Assembly: GCA_046735215.1 (NCBI GenBank)
Contig: JBKPSV010000375.1
Span: 1-8,701 of the forward strand
Direction of reading: 5' to 3'
DNA length: 8,701 nt
Origin: JAMXLO01 sp046735215
Lineage (GTDB): Bacteria > Pseudomonadota > Alphaproteobacteria > Acetobacterales > Acetobacteraceae
Shown here piece after piece: positions 6,393 to 8,701 of this stretch (position 1 is the stretch's first letter; each line of letters opens with the position of its first letter). The translations under genes and the position numbers were made by a program. The notes beneath the pieces are model-generated. The model was not told where the DNA came from. It made no database searches and saw nothing but the letters and a program-made list of their open reading frames with translations.

Positions 6393-6409
6393 CATGACGT
6401 CAGCTCATG
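6393..6409. promoter_or_regulatory. candidate LysR operator (T-N11-A dyad)
   Basis: CATGA (6393-6397) and TCATG (6405-6409) are perfect arms around seven bases, giving the LysR-box pattern T-N11-A (T6395 to A6407). A TGACGTCA palindrome (6395-6402) overlaps it. It lies in the divergent gap, 15-31 bases upstream of the LysR ATG and about 80 upstream of the DUF1127 ATG, as expected for autoregulation with divergent control. Assignment to this regulator rests on position and pattern only. Confidence 0.5.
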
Positions 6410-6489
6410 TGAAGCCTGACAAAGTATCCTTTGCGAACCGAACCAGCGGGGTCCACTTCATCGGCAGTTCTCCATGAGGAGCAGGATCG

Positions 6490-6717
6490 ATGTCTGCTTT
6501 TGTCCACCCATCGCTGACATATTCTCAGCCACTGGTGACCGAGAGGGCGGCCCGGCGCGGGCTGCTGGCCACCTTCCGGCAATGGCGTCAGCGTGTGCAC
6601 GAACGGCGCGCACTGGCCGAACTGACCGAGCGCGAGTTGGCGGACTTTGGCGCCTCCAGCGCCGACGTATATCGTGAGCTATCCATCCCATTCTGGCGCT
6701 CACTACCGCCCTGCTAA
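6490..6717 (+). CDS. DUF1127 domain protein
   Basis: A 75-residue basic protein whose C-terminal half is a DUF1127 domain: LLATFRQWRQRVHERRALAE, LTERELADFGASSADV, then YRELSIPFWR. Short Arg-rich DUF1127 proteins are common in alphaproteobacteria; some have been linked to RNA binding and to phosphate or carbon metabolism, but no role can be read here. The ATG at 6490 follows AGGAG at a spacing of about eight bases. Residues 1-16 (MSAFVHPSLTYSQPLV) are encoded by sequence that looks like a dispersed rhizobial intergenic repeat, so the start may be exapted repeat DNA, or a downstream start may be used. The gene is divergent from the LysR regulator and ends 26 bases before the CmcJ-family gene, with which it probably forms an operon. 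Confidence 0.8.
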   Translation: MSAFVHPSLTYSQPLVTERAARRGLLATFRQWRQRVHERRALAELTERELADFGASSADVYRELSIPFWRSLPPC

Positions 6718-6743
6718 GACTGGCACCGAGGAGGAGCTTTCCG

Positions 6744-7583
6744 ATGAACGCAAACCGCCTGGACGACCTGCCGCACATCGACGCCACGCTGAACTACCTC
6801 GGGCGGATGGACGAGCGGCCCCGGAACTACACCTACGAGCCGCCTCCTGGCGTGGCGCGCTCCAATACCGTGCGCGACCCGCACACCGTACCGATCCATG
6901 ATGCGCGGCCGCTGGCCGACGACATTTCGCTGGACCGCGAGGGCTTCGCCCTGATCCACGCCGCCAGCGCGGTGAAGGATTTCTGGGACGAGGACGAAGT
7001 GCGGCGGGTGTATTATCCTGAGGTGCAGCGGGTGATCGCTGAAGCGACGGGCGCGAGCAAGGTGTTCATTTTCGACCACACGCTGCGGCGGCGCGTGAAG
7101 GACACTGCGGACCGCACGGCCGGAGCACCCCGGCAACCCGCCACCAGCGTGCATGTCGATCACACGGCGACGTCCGGGCCGCAGCGGGTGCGCGACTTCT
7201 TCGGCGACGACGCTGAAGCGCTGCTGCGCGGCAGGGTGCAGGTGATCAACCTGTGGCGGCCGATCCGTGGTCCGCTGCGTGATACACCGCTGGCGGTATG
7301 CGATGCGGCGTCGGTCGCTTCCGAGGACCTGGTGCCATCGGATCTGGTCTACCAAAAGCGCACCGGCGAGACCTACGGCGTGAACTACAACCCGGCGCAC
7401 CGTTGGTTCTATGTGCCTGAGATGCAACCCGATGAGGCGCTGCTGCTGAAGTGCTACGATTCAGCGACGGACGGGCGCGCGCGCTTTGCGCCGCATACGG
7501 CTTTCGAGGATCCGACCACGCCGGCCGATGCGCCGCCGCGTGAGAGCATCGAGATCAGGACTCTGGTGTTCCACGAAGCCTAG
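6744..7583 (+). CDS. CmcJ/NvfI family putative non-heme oxygenase
   Basis: A 279-residue protein of the CmcJ/NvfI (also AsaB, GA4 desaturase-like) family. CmcJ takes part in cephamycin methoxylation and NvfI in fungal meroterpenoid synthesis; most bacterial members are uncharacterised and are thought to be Fe(II)/2-oxoglutarate-type oxygenases. Visible blocks are the putative iron-binding HVD at 137-139 (SVHVDHTATSGPQRVRDFF), INLWRPIRGPLRDTPLAVCD (168-187), YNPAHRWFYVPEMQPDEALL (215-234), the second candidate ligand H251 in ARFAPHTAFEDP, and Arg residues 267 and 272 in RESIEIRTLVFHE that could hold the cosubstrate carboxylate. Length and motif order are complete. The ATG at 6744 follows GAGGAGGAG at good spacing. 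It is probably cotranscribed with DUF1127 and controlled by the divergent LysR protein. The substrate is unknown. Confidence 0.85.
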   Translation: MNANRLDDLPHIDATLNYLGRMDERPRNYTYEPPPGVARSNTVRDPHTVPIHDARPLADDISLDREGFALIHAASAVKDFWDEDEVRRVYYPEVQRVIAEATGASKVFIFDHTLRRRVKDTADRTAGAPRQPATSVHVDHTATSGPQRVRDFFGDDAEALLRGRVQVINLWRPIRGPLRDTPLAVCDAASVASEDLVPSDLVYQKRTGETYGVNYNPAHRWFYVPEMQPDEALLLKCYDSATDGRARFAPHTAFEDPTTPADAPPRESIEIRTLVFHEA

Positions 7584-7628
7584 GGCGTGATGATCGAAGG
7601 CGGAATCGCCGGAGATCTGAATTACGCG

Positions 7629-7700
7629 ATGAAACAATGAGCTAGAGTCGAATGGGCGAATTGGCCTGTGCTCATCCGGCTCTAGCGATCATTGTCCCAT
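7629..7700. terminator. long imperfect stem-loop between convergent genes, candidate two-way terminator
   Basis: ACAATGA-GCTAGAG (7634-7647) pairs with CTCTAGC-GA-TCATTGT (7680-7695), 14 base pairs with a two-base bulge. ATG (7629-7631) and CAT (7698-7700) can extend it past a two-base mismatch. The loop is about 32 bases. It lies between the CmcJ-family gene and folE, which converge. There is no long T tract on either side, so it may instead be a dispersed intergenic repeat; the left arm resembles an alphaproteobacterial repeat I know only from memory. Confidence 0.45.
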
Positions 7701-7722
7701 TTCGATCGGCGATTGTGCTTAC

Positions 7723-7738
7723 GGCCGGGCAGCCGGCC
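7723..7738 (-). terminator. GC-rich hairpin after folE
   Basis: GGCCGG (7723-7728) and CCGGCC (7733-7738) form a perfect 6-bp stem with the loop GCAG, 37 to 52 bases past the folE stop. No T tract follows, so intrinsic termination would be weak. Confidence 0.3.
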
Positions 7739-7774
7739 TCAAGCCCAAGCCGCCTCCGACGGTCGCTGCACAGT

Positions 7775-8413
7775 TCAGTGCTCGCCGCCCAGACCTTTTC
7801 CGTTGCCGATCATTGCCAGCACCTCGCGGCGCGTCGTTGGATCGTCTCGGAACGCACCGAGCATGCGGCTGGTCACCATGGTGACGCCTGGCTTGTGGAT
7901 GCCGCGCGTGGTCATGCACTGATGCGCTGCCTCGATCACTACTGCGACGCCGCGTGGCTCCAGCACCTGCTGGATGGTGTTGGCGATCTGCGCCGTCAGC
8001 TTCTCCTGGATCTGTAACCGCCGCCCATAGGCGTCGACCACGCGTGCCAGCTTGCTGATGCCGACAACGCGATGATGCGGCAGATAGGCGACATGCGCGC
8101 GTCCGATGATCGGCACCAGATGGTGCTCGCAATGGCTCTCCAGCCGGATGTCGCGCAGCAGGACAATCTCATCATAGCCGTCGGTCTCCTCGAAGGTGCG
8201 CTCGAGCAGAGCGATAGGATCGATCTCGTAGCCGGAGAAAAACTCCTCGTAGGCGCGAGCGACCCGGGCCGGAGTCTCAAGCAGGCCTTCGCGGGTCGGA
8301 TCGTCGCCGGCCCAGCGCAACAGCGTACGGACAGCCGCTTCGGCTTCTGCTCGGGTCGGACGGTCTGTCGAGGCCGCGGTCGCCGCGCGAGCGACAGGCG
8401 AGACGATATTCAC
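7775..8413 (-). CDS. folE: GTP cyclohydrolase I
   Basis: FolE converts GTP to 7,8-dihydroneopterin triphosphate, the first step toward tetrahydrofolate and, in some bacteria, queuosine; it is a cytoplasmic homodecamer. From the GTG start the protein has 212 residues. Zinc ligands are C95 and H98 in SHCEHHLVPIIGRAHVAYLP (E. coli C110, H113) and C166 in AHQCMTTRGI (C181); H97 matches catalytic H112. GISKLARVVDAYGRRLQIQE and the GVTMVTSRMLGAFRDD block near the C-terminus complete the family pattern. I chose GTG at 8413 because GGGAG lies seven bases upstream and an in-frame ATG at 8497 has no ribosome site and overlaps a candidate promoter. The N-terminal 20 residues are Ala-rich and probably disordered. 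It is 146 bases after apaG in the same direction and converges on the CmcJ-family gene. Confidence 0.95.
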   Translation of the reverse strand: MNIVSPVARAATAASTDRPTRAEAEAAVRTLLRWAGDDPTREGLLETPARVARAYEEFFSGYEIDPIALLERTFEETDGYDEIVLLRDIRLESHCEHHLVPIIGRAHVAYLPHHRVVGISKLARVVDAYGRRLQIQEKLTAQIANTIQQVLEPRGVAVVIEAAHQCMTTRGIHKPGVTMVTSRMLGAFRDDPTTRREVLAMIGNGKGLGGEH

Positions 8414-8471
8414 GCAATTTCTCCCGGACGGTGGATTGGGTTCGCACGCAATATCCGAGCGCGCCAGTCGG

Positions 8472-8499
8472 GATATAAACCGCTCAGCCCAAGGCACAA
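8472..8499 (-). promoter_or_regulatory. candidate folE promoter
   Basis: Leftward, TTGTGC (8494-8499) and TATATC (8472-8477) are 16 bases apart and resemble sigma-70 -35/-10 elements, about 58 bases upstream of the folE GTG. This supports the GTG start over the upstream ATG at 8497 and suggests that folE has its own promoter separate from apaG. Confidence 0.35.
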
Positions 8500-8559
8500 C
8501 CCTGTGAGCGGTCGAGCGCGTGATTCAGACGTTCGGCGGTTCCGCCTGTGGTCATCGCA

Positions 8560-8701
8560 CTAGTGCACCCTACCGCTTTGGTGGGGGCTGTCCAGACTGA
8601 AGGCCGGAATGGCTACGTCGAAGTTCTCGCCCGACGACGGGACGACCATGTGGTAGGCGCCCACCATGAAGCCGGACGGCGTGTCGAGCGGCGTGCCGGA
8701 G
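8560..8701 (-). CDS. apaG: ApaG domain protein, C-terminal fragment
   Basis: The last 46 codons of a leftward gene that begins beyond the right edge. The visible tail contains SGTPLDTPSGFMVGAYHMVV, then ENFDVAIPAFSLDSP, ending at TAG 8560-8562. TPSGFMxGxYxMV followed by FxxxIPAFSLDSP is the C-terminal pattern of ApaG (DUF525), a fibronectin-III-like beta-sandwich of about 125-130 residues. E. coli apaG mutants were linked to Co2+/Mg2+ phenotypes, but the molecular role is not settled. A small GGCGG-TT-CCGCC hairpin (8535-8546) lies 14 bases past the stop and may be a weak terminator. Confidence 0.88.
   Translation of the reverse strand, partial: SGTPLDTPSGFMVGAYHMVVPSSGENFDVAIPAFSLDSPHQSGRVH

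Noticed and set aside
5803..6477. Rightward open frame of 224 codons opposite the LysR gene
   Set aside because: The LysR domain pattern on the other strand is unambiguous, and this frame has no ribosome site or recognisable domain.
6714..7427. Leftward open frame of 237 codons opposite the CmcJ-family gene
   Set aside because: It is a shadow of the CmcJ-family gene, Arg/His/Val-rich with no family resemblance.
1..8701. CRISPR array, tRNA or rRNA genes
   Set aside because: I saw no regularly spaced direct repeats and no tRNA- or rRNA-like segments on either strand.

Overview
The window looks like chromosomal DNA of a soil alphaproteobacterium, probably a Bradyrhizobium-like member of the Hyphomicrobiales. 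This is inferred from the high GC and codon use of most genes, the short DUF1127 protein, the GcvA-type LysR regulator, the rhizobial-type FolE and ApaG sequences, and intergenic sequence that resembles dispersed rhizobial repeats. No marker gene fixes the species.

Layout from left to right. Bases 1-310 (+) hold the last 41 codons of an IS630-type transposase, followed in the same frame by a 60-codon tail of another gene that carries a HEPN-like Rx4H motif (RNSIVH); the insertion seems to have cut that gene. Bases 383-2805 (-) hold three closely spaced genes read right to left: a double-domain NIPSNAP protein, a small frameshifted Ala-rich/His-containing protein, and a PLP enzyme very like 2,2-dialkylglycine decarboxylase. 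Bases 2806-3185 are non-coding and carry three hairpins in a row, the first with a terminator-like T-rich tail in the leftward direction. Bases 3186-4082 (-) encode a TfdA/TauD-type Fe(II)/2-oxoglutarate dioxygenase with two perfect inverted repeats upstream of its start. Bases 4212-5143 (-) hold a frameshifted HAD-family hydrolase of visibly lower GC, probably acquired. Bases 5144-5463 are non-coding.

Bases 5464-7583 form a divergent unit: a GcvA-like LysR regulator (-) faces a DUF1127 protein and a CmcJ/NvfI-family putative oxygenase (+), with a T-N11-A dyad between them. This gives the clearest regulatory prediction in the window: the LysR protein probably controls the DUF1127-CmcJ pair and itself. 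A long imperfect stem-loop separates the CmcJ gene from the convergent folE (-, GTP cyclohydrolase I, GTG start). The window ends inside apaG (-).

The left and middle parts read as an accessory catabolic region (amino-acid decarboxylase, two distinct candidate oxygenases, NIPSNAP) with signs of decay: one insertion and two single-base frameshifts, both at A runs. The right end (folE, apaG) is core genome. I found no CRISPR array, tRNA or rRNA, and no complete novel defence system; the HEPN remnant is the only hint of one.
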